From Pseudodesulfovibrio nedwellii (GTDB lineage: Bacteria > Desulfobacterota > Desulfovibrionia > Desulfovibrionales > Desulfovibrionaceae), in contig NZ_AP026709.1 of NCBI RefSeq assembly GCF_027923765.1, forward strand, positions 1,297,501 through 1,361,500: a stretch of 64,000 nucleotides of DNA, read 5' to 3'. This document shows positions 1-8,011 of the stretch, piece by piece (position 1 is the first letter of the stretch; every line of letters begins with the position of its first letter). The notes under the pieces were generated by a model. That model ran no database searches and was not told where the DNA came from. It saw only the letters and a program-made list of their open reading frames with translations. Made by a program: the position numbers and the translations under genes.

Positions 1-2277
1 CTGTTCAAGAAAACGAAGCAACTTGAGCTGAAGCAAAGGAGATATATCACCTATTTCGTCCAAGAAAAGAGTACCGCCCTGAGCGGCCTGAATACGTCCG
101 ACTTTATCCCTGACCGCACCGGTAAATGCCCCGCGCACATGACCAAACAGTTCACTTTCCAGCAAACTTTCTGACAATGCCGAACAATTCACCTTAACCA
201 AGGGCTTACCTGCACGCACACCGCCGTAATGCAGGGCTTCGGCGGCCAACTCCTTTCCTGTGCCGGACTCGCCAAGAATAAGCACAATGGAATCCAAAGA
301 CGAAAGCTGTTCCAAAAGCTGATAAATATCCTGCATGGAAGAACTACGACCAACAATTCCTCGAAACCCATGCCGCTGTTGCAATTGTTTTTCCAGATCA
401 GCAACGTGGGATACGTCTCGAACAACCAACACAGCCCCATTATGTTGCCTGTCCTGCCCCACCAACGGAGAACAATTGATTTCAACCATGCGCTCGCCAA
501 TACCCTTGATTTCCAACTCGATCTCATAACCACGCACAGGCTTATCCGTCTTGAGTACCTGCTTGAGTACGCCCACACAGGGATTACCATCGCCCTCAAC
601 CAAGTCTTCAAGGTCGAGGCCACGCATACGACCTCTATCAAAATTGAACAATGAAGCTGCCGCTCTATTTGACGCCATAATAATCAGATCATTATCCACT
701 GTCAGAATAGCATCAGGGATAGATTTGAAGGTTGCCACCAAATTCAGACGATACTGCTCTTTTTCCTGATTAGCCCGCCCGAGGGCATTCTCAGCCAGCT
801 TGCGATCCGTCACATCTCGTCCCACGGCCTGCACACTAAGAACTGCTTTTCTGTCATTAAACACAGCCCGATTGGTCCAATGAATCCACCGGACGTCACC
901 GCCATGCCGTGTCAGCATAATCTCCCTGTCAAAAACAGGTTGAGCAGGATGGGCATTTTCCAACCAGTTCACAAAATACTGGCGATCAAGGGAGGCGTGA
1001 TGAGCAAAGACATTCGAACCGATAGCCTCTTCCTCATCCTCCCCAAAAAAACGGGCATACGCACCGTTGACAAAATTCAATGTCCCGTCCGCTTTAAACC
1101 GACAAATCAACTCCGTCTGGTCTTCAACCACGGCCCGATACAACCTGGCTCCTTCGCGTAGGGCTTCTTCCACCACTTTGTGCCGTGAAATGTCTTGCCC
1201 AGACATAACACACACCTCACGGGCACCATTGGTATAATAACTCAGAGAAAGTTCTACAGGAAACGAAGAGCCATTCTTGCGTCGCAGATATTCATAAGAA
1301 ATACGTTTTACCCCGGTCTTCATGGCATTCATGGTCTGATCTGGATGATCCACCATGGTCCGAATATCACGTCCGCACATTGCATCAGCCTCAAATCCCA
1401 GCATGCGAACAGAAGCACCATTACAATCGATGACGATGCCGGTTTCCTTGTCTATAAGAAGAATCGCGTCGGTCGCGCCTTCAAAGACGCTCCTATACTG
1501 CTTCTCGGCTGCCGCCAGTCCGGACTCACTCCACCGTTTAGCTGTAACATCACGAACTGTAACGATAAATCCGGTCAAAACTTCATCTTCAACAATCGGC
1601 TTGATGCAGGACTCGACAACGACGCCGCCGCGCTTCTCTTCAATACAGACAGTCTTCATCGTGGCACGAACCTCTGACAACGTTCCTGCTTGGCGTATGG
1701 CGATAAATTCCGGCAAAACCGACAGATAATCGCAACCTGAAATCTGTTCCTCAATGGGATTGACCAATTCTTGAATAAGACCACCGCAATCCAGTATGCT
1801 AGCCTCTTCATCCAAAACAAAAAAAGCCCCGTCATCCATATGGAGCGTGGCGTGAACGATAGTCTGCATACGCAATATTTCTCGAGCATGCCCAGCCGCT
1901 TTAACCATCTTTTTCTTGGCGACAACACCTTGTCTAGCAAGCATCTCCAACTGAAAACGATCCACCGGCTTTTTCAGATAGGATAAAGCCCTATTCATGC
2001 TGACTGCTTCCACTGGGTTATCAAAAGCTGCATCGACCAGCAAAATAAGAGGCACCTGAAAACCCAGTCGATCGGCATCGTCCGACAGGTCACACCCGCC
2101 TTCAAACACCAAATCAGCGGAAACAAAAAGAACATCCGGTTCCTGCCGAGCCATCAAGGCCGAAGCCGAAGCCAGACTGGAAGCAGTTTCCACATAATAT
2201 CCTCCGGAAACGAGAATGTCCCGGATCAATGCACGTATGGCGGCGTCACCTTCGGCGACAAGAATGGTCGAACTCAC
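1..2277 (-). CDS. PAS-domain sigma-54-dependent transcriptional activator, C-terminus beyond window
   Basis: This is an enhancer-binding protein that would activate sigma-54 RNA polymerase; 759 codons are visible and the C-terminal part runs off the left edge. The domain order is a receiver-like module (residues about 1-120), about four PAS-like segments (about 130-620), then the AAA+ core. The core shows Walker A GESGTGKE near residue 670, the sigma-54 contact motif GAFTGA and the Walker B-like LFLDEIGD. The start is GTG at 2277 with TAGGAG about 8 nt upstream; the only nearby ATG is followed at once by a stop. The receiver is degenerate: the phospho-acceptor position is Ser53 and the conserved Thr/Ser position is Asp, while the Lys is kept. 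Control therefore probably runs through PAS ligands rather than phosphotransfer. The DNA-binding domain lies outside the window, so the target is unknown. Confidence 0.9.
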   Translation of the reverse strand, partial: MSSTILVAEGDAAIRALIRDILVSGGYYVETASSLASASALMARQEPDVLFVSADLVFEGGCDLSDDADRLGFQVPLILLVDAAFDNPVEAVSMNRALSYLKKPVDRFQLEMLARQGVVAKKKMVKAAGHAREILRMQTIVHATLHMDDGAFFVLDEEASILDCGGLIQELVNPIEEQISGCDYLSVLPEFIAIRQAGTLSEVRATMKTVCIEEKRGGVVVESCIKPIVEDEVLTGFIVTVRDVTAKRWSESGLAAAEKQYRSVFEGATDAILLIDKETGIVIDCNGASVRMLGFEADAMCGRDIRTMVDHPDQTMNAMKTGVKRISYEYLRRKNGSSFPVELSLSYYTNGAREVCVMSGQDISRHKVVEEALREGARLYRAVVEDQTELICRFKADGTLNFVNGAYARFFGEDEEEAIGSNVFAHHASLDRQYFVNWLENAHPAQPVFDREIMLTRHGGDVRWIHWTNRAVFNDRKAVLSVQAVGRDVTDRKLAENALGRANQEKEQYRLNLVATFKSIPDAILTVDNDLIIMASNRAAASLFNFDRGRMRGLDLEDLVEGDGNPCVGVLKQVLKTDKPVRGYEIELEIKGIGERMVEINCSPLVGQDRQHNGAVLVVRDVSHVADLEKQLQQRHGFRGIVGRSSSMQDIYQLLEQLSSLDSIVLILGESGTGKELAAEALHYGGVRAGKPLVKVNCSALSESLLESELFGHVRGAFTGAVRDKVGRIQAAQGGTLFLDEIGDISPLLQLKLLRFLEQ

Positions 2278-2427
2278 TACATATCTCCTAGACATGACTC
2301 ATACATTAGTTGAGTCGCGAAAACCAGTCCCCAACCCATATCGGATGGTTTTCCGCTGTTCATTTTATGTTTCAATGTGTATAGAGAAATTGTGGAGGAT
2401 TCCAGTTCAGCCAACAAGGAGGAGAAT

Positions 2428-2667
2428 ATGTCTTTTACCGAAGCCGACCTGCCCGTTGACGTTCGTCACGGAGAAATGATCACACTTGGAGACGGAACAA
2501 CTGTTCGCTTTGAATCCAATGGTGAAGCCAAAAACATCATGGTCAATGACGGATTCGAACCTGCATGCACATTATTTCCCGGTTGCGACTATACCGTGGA
2601 AACCAATGGCGGTAACTATCAAGTAAGCTGTGAGTTCGGTGACTGCATGCATGTCAAAAAAATCTGA
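2428..2667 (+). CDS. Small hypothetical protein with three cysteines
   Basis: This 79-residue soluble protein is not one I recognise. The ATG at 2428 is chosen because AAGGAGGAG lies immediately upstream; a longer reading from 2377 has no ribosome site. It is acidic, has three Cys near the C-terminus (in ACTLF, PGCDY-like and SCEFGDC contexts) and ends in a short basic tail (HVKKI). There is no signal peptide or membrane segment. The beta-rich pattern and Cys spacing could suit a small metal-binding or OB-like fold, but that is a guess. It is followed directly by a strong hairpin and then a receiver gene on the same strand. Confidence 0.7.
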   Translation: MSFTEADLPVDVRHGEMITLGDGTTVRFESNGEAKNIMVNDGFEPACTLFPGCDYTVETNGGNYQVSCEFGDCMHVKKI

Positions 2668-2675
2668 GTGAGCAC

Positions 2676-2703
2676 CGCGCCCGAATGCAAACATTCGGGC
2701 GCG
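2676..2703 (+). terminator. 12-bp GC-rich hairpin after the small gene
   Basis: CGCGCCCGAATG and its perfect complement flank a 4-nt loop just 9 nt after the stop at 2667. No T-run follows, so it may be a weak terminator or an mRNA-stabilising hairpin. Confidence 0.5.
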
Positions 2704-2855
2704 AACCCAGTTCAGCTAAAGTGGTTTCATTATTAAAATCACGGCCTTTACTTTTCTTAACGACCTGCTACAATCCTAAGGTGATTGACTTTTGTCAGGT
2801 CTTTTCGCATTTGGGTGCTACGCCCCACAGACTCTTGCGAGACAAGGAGAAAACC

Positions 2856-3230
2856 GTGGCCAGGATACTCATAGCTGAAGATGATAGAATTTCCCAAAAA
2901 CTTGCTGTCAGAATTGTAGAAGAGCAGGGACATGTCGCGCTTGTCAGCCCTCACGGAAAACATGCATATGAAACGCTGATGCACAACGACATCGATATGC
3001 TTCTGACCGACATCATGATGCCGGAGATGGACGGTCAGCAACTTATCAAGACACTGCGCGGCGACCAAAAATTCGCCAATCTTCCCATCATCATCATGTC
3101 CGCCGTTGTCGGCCTCAATGACATTTCCAACCTGCTCAAACTTGGAGCAACGTTCTTTCTCGCGAAGCCTCTGGATCGGGAAGAACTATTGTCATATATC
3201 TCCCGTTGTCTGGCTGAAAAGGACTTCTAG
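2856..3230 (+). CDS. Single-domain response regulator (CheY-like)
   Basis: This 124-residue stand-alone receiver has the acidic pair (AEDD) at the N-terminus, the phospho-acceptor Asp in LLTDIMMPEMDG, Ser in IIMSA and Lys in AKPLD. All catalytic positions are intact, so it should be phosphorylated by a histidine kinase. It has no output domain and would act through protein contacts. The start is GTG at 2856 with AAGGAG 6 nt upstream; longer in-frame readings lack a ribosome site. No kinase gene is adjacent in the window. Confidence 0.85.
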   Translation: MARILIAEDDRISQKLAVRIVEEQGHVALVSPHGKHAYETLMHNDIDMLLTDIMMPEMDGQQLIKTLRGDQKFANLPIIIMSAVVGLNDISNLLKLGATFFLAKPLDREELLSYISRCLAEKDF

Positions 3231-3234
3231 GCAC

Positions 3235-3258
3235 AAACCTTCCGCAAAGGTTTTCTTT
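3235..3258 (+). terminator. Rho-independent terminator of the receiver gene
   Basis: AAACCTT and AAGGTTT form a stem around CCGC, followed by TTTCTTTCC, starting 5 nt after the receiver stop. Confidence 0.6.
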
Positions 3259-3424
3259 CCTCGCCCCTGATTATGAGAATACTTTTTTACGCACTATTCT
3301 TTTACGACGTTAGTGCAGGCATAACGCAGGGACTCTTCGCCGACTTCCATTCCCCGGAAAAAATAGCTATCCTCAAAATGAATGCTTTGCCGGTCTTGAT
3401 GAATGTCCTCCGGCGTATCATCAA

Positions 3425-3450
3425 CTTTTTGAACCGAATCGTTCAAAAAG
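3425..3450. promoter_or_regulatory. Perfect 10-bp inverted repeat upstream of the cyclophilin gene
   Basis: CTTTTTGAAC-cgaatc-GTTCAAAAAG is a perfect dyad 44 nt before the cyclophilin start. It could be an operator or a leader hairpin; the sequence alone does not decide. Confidence 0.4.
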
Positions 3451-3493
3451 GACCGAACCATAGCACAAACTCTAACCCGACAACGGAATACTC

Positions 3494-4039
3494 ATGAAAA
3501 TTATCTTGAAAGCATTATTCGCATTTACTCTGATTTCCCTACTCACCCTGTCCTCAGCGATGGCAACAGACTTGGAAAACACGCTATATCTCGACCTCAA
3601 AGATGGTCGGGTTGTCATTGAACTGAGCCCTGATCTCGCGCCCAAACACGTGGCCCGCATTAAGGAACTGACCCGAATGAAGTTCTATGACGGCATCGTC
3701 TTCCACCGCGTCATTTCCGGCTTCATGGCCCAAACTGGCGATCCTACAGGCACAGGTCGTGGAGGTTCCGGCGAAAATCTGCCAGCAGAGTTCACCGACA
3801 CTCCTTTTGAACGTGGCACCGTAGGCATGGCTCGTGCACAAAGCCCGGACAGTGCGGACAGCCAATTTTTCATCTGCTTTGCCCCAGCCCCGTTCCTCAA
3901 CGGCCAGTATACGGTTTTCGGACAGGTAACGAGTGGCATGGATCTCGTGGACAAAATAAAGAAAGGCGCTGGCCGCAGTGGTGCAGTTCAAGACCCCGAC
4001 GCCATCGTGCGCATGCAAATTGCTGCCGACGTCAAATAA
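3494..4039 (+). CDS. ppiA: Exported cyclophilin-type peptidyl-prolyl cis-trans isomerase
   Basis: This 181-residue protein catalyses cis-trans isomerisation of proline peptide bonds, probably in the periplasm. Residues 1-24 form a signal peptide ending SSAMA, with likely cleavage before TDLEN. The cyclophilin core shows the active-site FHRVISGFMAQTGDPTGTGRGG region (R and F positions kept), the FFICF strand and the PFLNGQYTVFGQV loop. The length is typical of compact bacterial cyclophilins. It is followed by a strong bidirectional terminator and converges on the acyl-CoA ligase gene, so it is probably monocistronic. The symbol is by type only; ppiB-like naming would also be acceptable. Confidence 0.9.
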   Translation: MKIILKALFAFTLISLLTLSSAMATDLENTLYLDLKDGRVVIELSPDLAPKHVARIKELTRMKFYDGIVFHRVISGFMAQTGDPTGTGRGGSGENLPAEFTDTPFERGTVGMARAQSPDSADSQFFICFAPAPFLNGQYTVFGQVTSGMDLVDKIKKGAGRSGAVQDPDAIVRMQIAADVK

Positions 4040-4095
4040 TTAAAATTCTTTGGTGACCAGAACCTTTTCTCACGCCTACGGCGATGTTGAGAATT

Positions 4096-4133
4096 AAAAA
4101 AAAGGCGCATCCCTTATGGAATGCGCCTTTTTT
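4096..4133. terminator. Bidirectional terminator between converging genes
   Basis: AAAAGGCGCATCCC-ttat-GGAATGCGCCTTTT, with A/T runs on both sides, sits between the cyclophilin (+) and acyl-CoA ligase (-) genes and can serve both. Confidence 0.85.
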
Positions 4134-4142
4134 ACGTTTATT

Positions 4143-6041
4143 TTAACGATCCAAATAAATAAATCGTTTAATCTTTTGAGTAGGTGTCTTTTCAAAAGGT
4201 TCCATTTGTTCGATCACTCGATGCAACCGGGCAAACGTGGAAACTTTGGTATTCACATCCTTGCGAATATCTTCAAGCAATTTTATCACCTTGGCTCGAA
4301 CTTCGGATTCGATCAATTTCTTGACATCAAAAGCTTCATCCAGAGTTTCATGGTTAAGATGAATTCTGGCGACGACTTTACCGTCGACTTCATACACCAT
4401 GGATTCTACAACATGCTCACATTCATTGATGATGGATTCAAGCTCTTCAGGATAAATATTCTCACCGCTGGGACCAAGTATCATGTTTTTTAAACGACCT
4501 TTGATATACAGATAGCCGTCCTCAAACTTGCCAAGATCACCAGTTTTAAGCCACCCATCCTCGGTGAACGTTTCCTTCGTGTCCACGGGAGCCTTGTAGT
4601 ACTCACGCATGACGTTAGGTCCTTTGGCCAAAATCTCGCCCTCTCCGGTTTCCGGGTCAGCATCCACGATTTTAAGCTGAACTCCGGGCAGTGCAGGGCC
4701 AATGGCTCTAAATCTCTGCTTACTCGGCAAAGCTCCAGCCAAAAGCGGAGAGGTTTCGGTCATGCCATACCCAACAGCATGCGGCACTTTTGCATCAGTC
4801 AAGAACTGCTCGACCTCCGGGGACAAAGGCGCGCCGCCAATACACATACACCGCAACTCGCCACCGAACGCCTCGATAAGCTTCTTGCCCGCCACCTGAG
4901 AAAGTTTTCTCCGGGTTGCACCAATCTTCATCAAACCGCGCATGACACCCGAACCTGTCAATTTACGTTTAATCCGACTTTTGTAAATTTTCTCGATAAT
5001 GAGCGGCACCACACCCATGACGGTAGGTCTGACTATCTGCATGGCAGGCAGCAATGTCCTCGGGGTGGGCGGTTTTTGCAGATAATGAATAGAGCTACCA
5101 CAGTGCAAAGGAATAATGAGGCCAACAGTGGATTCATAGGTATGCGCCATAGGCAGGACAGACATGAAACGGTCGGTTTTGAAAACAGGAATGACCTGAA
5201 TACCTGCCAAACAGTTCTGCACCAAATTACGATGAAGCAACACAACACCCTTGGAGTGTCCAGTGGTCCCAGAAGTATACAGAATTGCGGCGACGGATTC
5301 TTCCGTTAATTCAAAGCCTTTGCCTGTCTTCCTATCAATAAACTTCCTTGCAGAATCGCTGAACTTATCCACTTTCTTTCGGGCAGTGCCACCGATTTTC
5401 TCCACTCTTTCCATGGCTGTGCCACCAAGCTTTTCAAGCTTCTCGACCTTCTCTCTGGCGGCTTCACCGAGATGTTCCATGCGCTCCTTGGTAGAGTCAC
5501 TGATCTTGTCCCGTGCGGCTTCACCCAGATGTTCCATCCGCTCAAGAGCCGCCTCACTGAAATGTTCAATGCGTTCCCGAGCAGCCTCAAGGGCTTCCGT
5601 ATAACTTGTGGTCTCGCCCTCGTCATTCTCAAGAGAAAAATCATCCATGACCATAACAGTCTTGAGTGCGGAAAAATCTTCTTCTTCAACCTTATGAATA
5701 AACCGCCTGGACGCGATCACCATCTTGGCCTCAGAATGACGCAGAATATGATGCACTGCACTGGGATGAAATTCTTGCAAAATTGGAACAACAACGGCTC
5801 CCATCATGGTGATGGAAAAATATGCGATAGCCCAATTGGGCATATTTTCACTGATAATGGCGACCTTGTCGCCCGGCTTGATGCCAATATCACTGAGCAA
5901 GGTCTGCAAATCCTTAATATGCTCACCCAGTTGAGTGTAGGTGATAGGCTCTCCGCCAACAAAGGCAAGAGCTGTCCGCTCAGAATACTGCTGGATCGAA
6001 GACTCCAACAAATCTTTTAATGTCTTGATTTGGTCGCTCAC
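4143..6041 (-). CDS. Long-chain acyl-CoA synthetase (AMP-binding) with inserted 11-residue repeats
   Basis: This 632-residue ANL-superfamily ligase would activate fatty acids with ATP and CoA. It shows the P-loop YTSGTTGHSKG at about 255-265, the GYGMTETSP motif, and the hinge region GWLKTGDLG followed by GRLKNMI. The start is GTG at 6041, preceded by GGGAGG; a longer reading to 6122 has an unlikely Cys-rich N-terminus. The oddity is residues about 152-240, just before the P-loop. They form about seven copies of an 11-residue motif resembling ERMEHLGEAAR, with one 8- and one 14-residue variant. This makes a long amphipathic helix that ordinary family members lack. It may bind membranes or lipid surfaces. 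The converging cyclophilin gene shares its terminator. Confidence 0.9.
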   Translation of the reverse strand: MSDQIKTLKDLLESSIQQYSERTALAFVGGEPITYTQLGEHIKDLQTLLSDIGIKPGDKVAIISENMPNWAIAYFSITMMGAVVVPILQEFHPSAVHHILRHSEAKMVIASRRFIHKVEEEDFSALKTVMVMDDFSLENDEGETTSYTEALEAARERIEHFSEAALERMEHLGEAARDKISDSTKERMEHLGEAAREKVEKLEKLGGTAMERVEKIGGTARKKVDKFSDSARKFIDRKTGKGFELTEESVAAILYTSGTTGHSKGVVLLHRNLVQNCLAGIQVIPVFKTDRFMSVLPMAHTYESTVGLIIPLHCGSSIHYLQKPPTPRTLLPAMQIVRPTVMGVVPLIIEKIYKSRIKRKLTGSGVMRGLMKIGATRRKLSQVAGKKLIEAFGGELRCMCIGGAPLSPEVEQFLTDAKVPHAVGYGMTETSPLLAGALPSKQRFRAIGPALPGVQLKIVDADPETGEGEILAKGPNVMREYYKAPVDTKETFTEDGWLKTGDLGKFEDGYLYIKGRLKNMILGPSGENIYPEELESIINECEHVVESMVYEVDGKVVARIHLNHETLDEAFDVKKLIESEVRAKVIKLLEDIRKDVNTKVSTFARLHRVIEQMEPFEKTPTQKIKRFIYLDR

Positions 6042-6150
6042 ACATCCTCCCGATGACTGGACGCAACAAAGCGCACCTCTCGTGCGCCTTAAATTGAATA
6101 CCACGTTATAGCATTGGGTCAAGCATGTGATTATCGTCTATGGCGGTATG

Positions 6151-6840
6151 CTAAGCCAATGCCGTATCCACGGATTTTGTCGCATGAACTCTGCATGTAT
6201 CCAGCGTGGGAATGTCTGTGTCACCGGACCGAACCAACATGCCTATCTCAGTACAGCCAAGAACAATGACCTGTGCTCCACGGGATGCCATCTCCTCGAT
6301 AATACGCAGGTATTCTGTCCGAGAAGCCCCCTCCAGCACACCTTTGCACAGTTCATCAAAGATAATCCGATCCACCAATTGACGGTCCTCGGCATTGGGG
6401 ACAAGTACTTCAAGGCCATGGTCCTTCAATCGGCCAGTATAAAAATCATCTTCCATGGTGAAAAGAGTCCCGAGCAATCCGACCGAAGAAAAACCAAGCT
6501 CTCGCACCGCATCTGCCGTGGCGTCGGCAACATGCACCACAGGCACAGAGACTGCCGCCTGAATCTGTGGGGCCACCTTATGCATGGTGTTCGTCCCGAT
6601 AACAATCATGTCAGCCCCACCCTGCTCCAGCATTCGGGCAGCATCTGCCAGATGATTGCCAATACTGACCCAGTCACAGGTCAACATAAGTTCACGCAGT
6701 TCCGCGAAATCAACACTATACATAAGTATTTTGGCCGAATGCAAGCCACCAAGGCGAACTTTCACTTCCTCATTCATGACCTGATAATACCCGACTGTGG
6801 ATTCCCAACTCATGCCACCAAGCAGACCAATAGTTTTCAT
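6151..6840 (-). CDS. Aspartate/glutamate-family amino-acid racemase (Thr/Cys type)
   Basis: This 229-residue cofactor-independent racemase starts MKTIGLLGGMSWEST, typical of the Asp/Glu racemase family. The two catalytic positions are Thr83 (in GTNTMHKVA) and Cys196 (in LGCTEIG). Most members use two Cys; a Thr/Cys pair is the pattern I recall for the E. coli YgeA-like branch, so substrate range may be broad rather than Asp only. The ATG at 6840 follows AGGAGAGG. It is the last gene of an operon with azlC and azlD (11 nt after azlD), which suggests it makes or consumes an amino acid handled by that exporter. Confidence 0.88.
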   Translation of the reverse strand: MKTIGLLGGMSWESTVGYYQVMNEEVKVRLGGLHSAKILMYSVDFAELRELMLTCDWVSIGNHLADAARMLEQGGADMIVIGTNTMHKVAPQIQAAVSVPVVHVADATADAVRELGFSSVGLLGTLFTMEDDFYTGRLKDHGLEVLVPNAEDRQLVDRIIFDELCKGVLEGASRTEYLRIIEEMASRGAQVIVLGCTEIGMLVRSGDTDIPTLDTCRVHATKSVDTALA

Positions 6841-6851
6841 GCAATCCTCTC

Positions 6852-7178
6852 CTATCCAAAGAAATAACGAGCACCGGCCACCAAAGCCATACCCAATGCC
6901 ACAGTTCCGAAGAAACTCCGAGTGCGCCATGCCAGAATAAATGCGGGAATGGCCGCCCACAAAAAATAGTTATCCGGTTCAAAATTGAAACTTGTATCCT
7001 TGAGCAACAAAGCCGGAAACAACATTGCGGACAACACTGCCACAGGGACATAGGAAAGCCAACGAACGACTGGTTCAGGCAGAGTCCGCGATGCAAGCGC
7101 CAACATGGGCAAAACGCGCGGGATGTATGTCACAGCCAACATGCCAAGAAATGTCAGAAAAACTATTTTTTGGTCCAT
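6852..7178 (-). CDS. azlD: AzlD-type small subunit of branched-chain amino-acid exporter
   Basis: This 108-residue membrane protein has about four hydrophobic segments and the family signature TYIPRVLPM near the N-terminus. AzlD partners with AzlC (YgaH with YgaZ in E. coli) for export of branched-chain amino acids. The ATG at 7178 overlaps the 3' end of azlC by 16 nt, indicating translational coupling. The C-terminus is short and ends ARYFFG. Confidence 0.85.
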   Translation of the reverse strand: MDQKIVFLTFLGMLAVTYIPRVLPMLALASRTLPEPVVRWLSYVPVAVLSAMLFPALLLKDTSFNFEPDNYFLWAAIPAFILAWRTRSFFGTVALGMALVAGARYFFG

Positions 7179-7906
7179 GATTCCACTCCCACACCAAAAG
7201 TTGCACCGATAACCGTTGCCAAAATGACGCTCCACTGGTCTGCACCGGCCTGCACGAGAACAACGGCCATCAAGCCGGAAAAACCAGCCACCAAAACATG
7301 CATTTTGTTCTTGGTCTGCATGATTAGCAAAGCAATAAACATGGCTGGCAAAGCATAATCAATGCCCAACGGTTCCACATCCGGGATAGACGCCCCGGCC
7401 ACAAAACCGACCCAGGATGCAAGAATCCATGACGCCTGCGCAATACCGTTAATACCGAAACAGGTAGTCTTATTCAGATCGCCACGAGCAAACCGGACCG
7501 AATGAACGGCAAAGGATTCATCGGTGATTTCATAAGAAAACAACGCCAATTCCCACTTCTTCCACGTTTTGAGATTCGGAGCGAGCGATGCGCTCATGAG
7601 CAAATGCCGCAAATTGACCACAAATGTTGTGGCAATAATAGATAATGGGGGCATCCCCACTGCAAACATGCCCACTGCAATAAGCTGGGCAGAACCGGCA
7701 TAGACCAGAATAGACATAAGTACGGTGTTGAGCATGGAGAGTCCTGCCTGATGTGCCAACACGCCATAGGCGGCACCAACAGGGACATACCCCATAATAA
7801 TGGGTGCAACCTGTTTGACGGCTGACATCATCGGGGAGTCGGCCTCTTCTCCGGCAACAGCTTCGATAGTCATGATGAGTTTCTCTCTGAGTGTCTTTCT
7901 GGGCAT
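7163..7906 (-). CDS. azlC: AzlC-type large subunit of branched-chain amino-acid exporter
   Basis: This integral membrane protein of about 247 residues belongs to the LIV-E (AzlC/YgaZ) family. It shows the typical PIIMGYVPVGAAYGVLA first segment and the conserved VNLRHLLMSASL motif. Two starts are possible, ATG 7906 and ATG 7873; neither has a strong ribosome site. I chose 7906 because it gives the length usual for YgaZ (about 245 aa). It leads a three-gene operon (azlC-azlD-racemase) transcribed away from a MocR-type regulator, which probably controls it through the shared 105-nt intergenic region. Confidence 0.88.
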   Translation of the reverse strand: MPRKTLREKLIMTIEAVAGEEADSPMMSAVKQVAPIIMGYVPVGAAYGVLAHQAGLSMLNTVLMSILVYAGSAQLIAVGMFAVGMPPLSIIATTFVVNLRHLLMSASLAPNLKTWKKWELALFSYEITDESFAVHSVRFARGDLNKTTCFGINGIAQASWILASWVGFVAGASIPDVEPLGIDYALPAMFIALLIMQTKNKMHVLVAGFSGLMAVVLVQAGADQWSVILATVIGATFGVGVESWTKK

Positions 7907-7953
7907 AGCCCGGTTAATCTGATTCATCCGTGACTTGCAGTAAAGCGGAAAAA

Positions 7954-7981
7954 CTGTAATCAGTACAGATACAGATATTAT
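7954..7981 (+). promoter_or_regulatory. Palindromic operator overlapping the mocR-type promoter
   Basis: CTGTA-N5-TACAG (7954-7968) is a perfect dyad. A TATTAT -10 box lies at 7976-7981, with the -35 position (7953-7958) inside the left arm at 17-bp spacing. TACAGA also recurs directly at 7964 and 7970. A regulator bound here would block its own promoter and could control the divergent azlC operon. Confidence 0.5.
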
Positions 7982-8011
7982 AAAAACAAAGCATAACAGT
8001 TTGAGCACCCC

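Noticed and set aside
3273..3497. A 74-residue plus-strand frame before the cyclophilin gene
   Set aside because: No ribosome site, overlaps the cyclophilin start, and its middle spans an inverted repeat; composition looks random.
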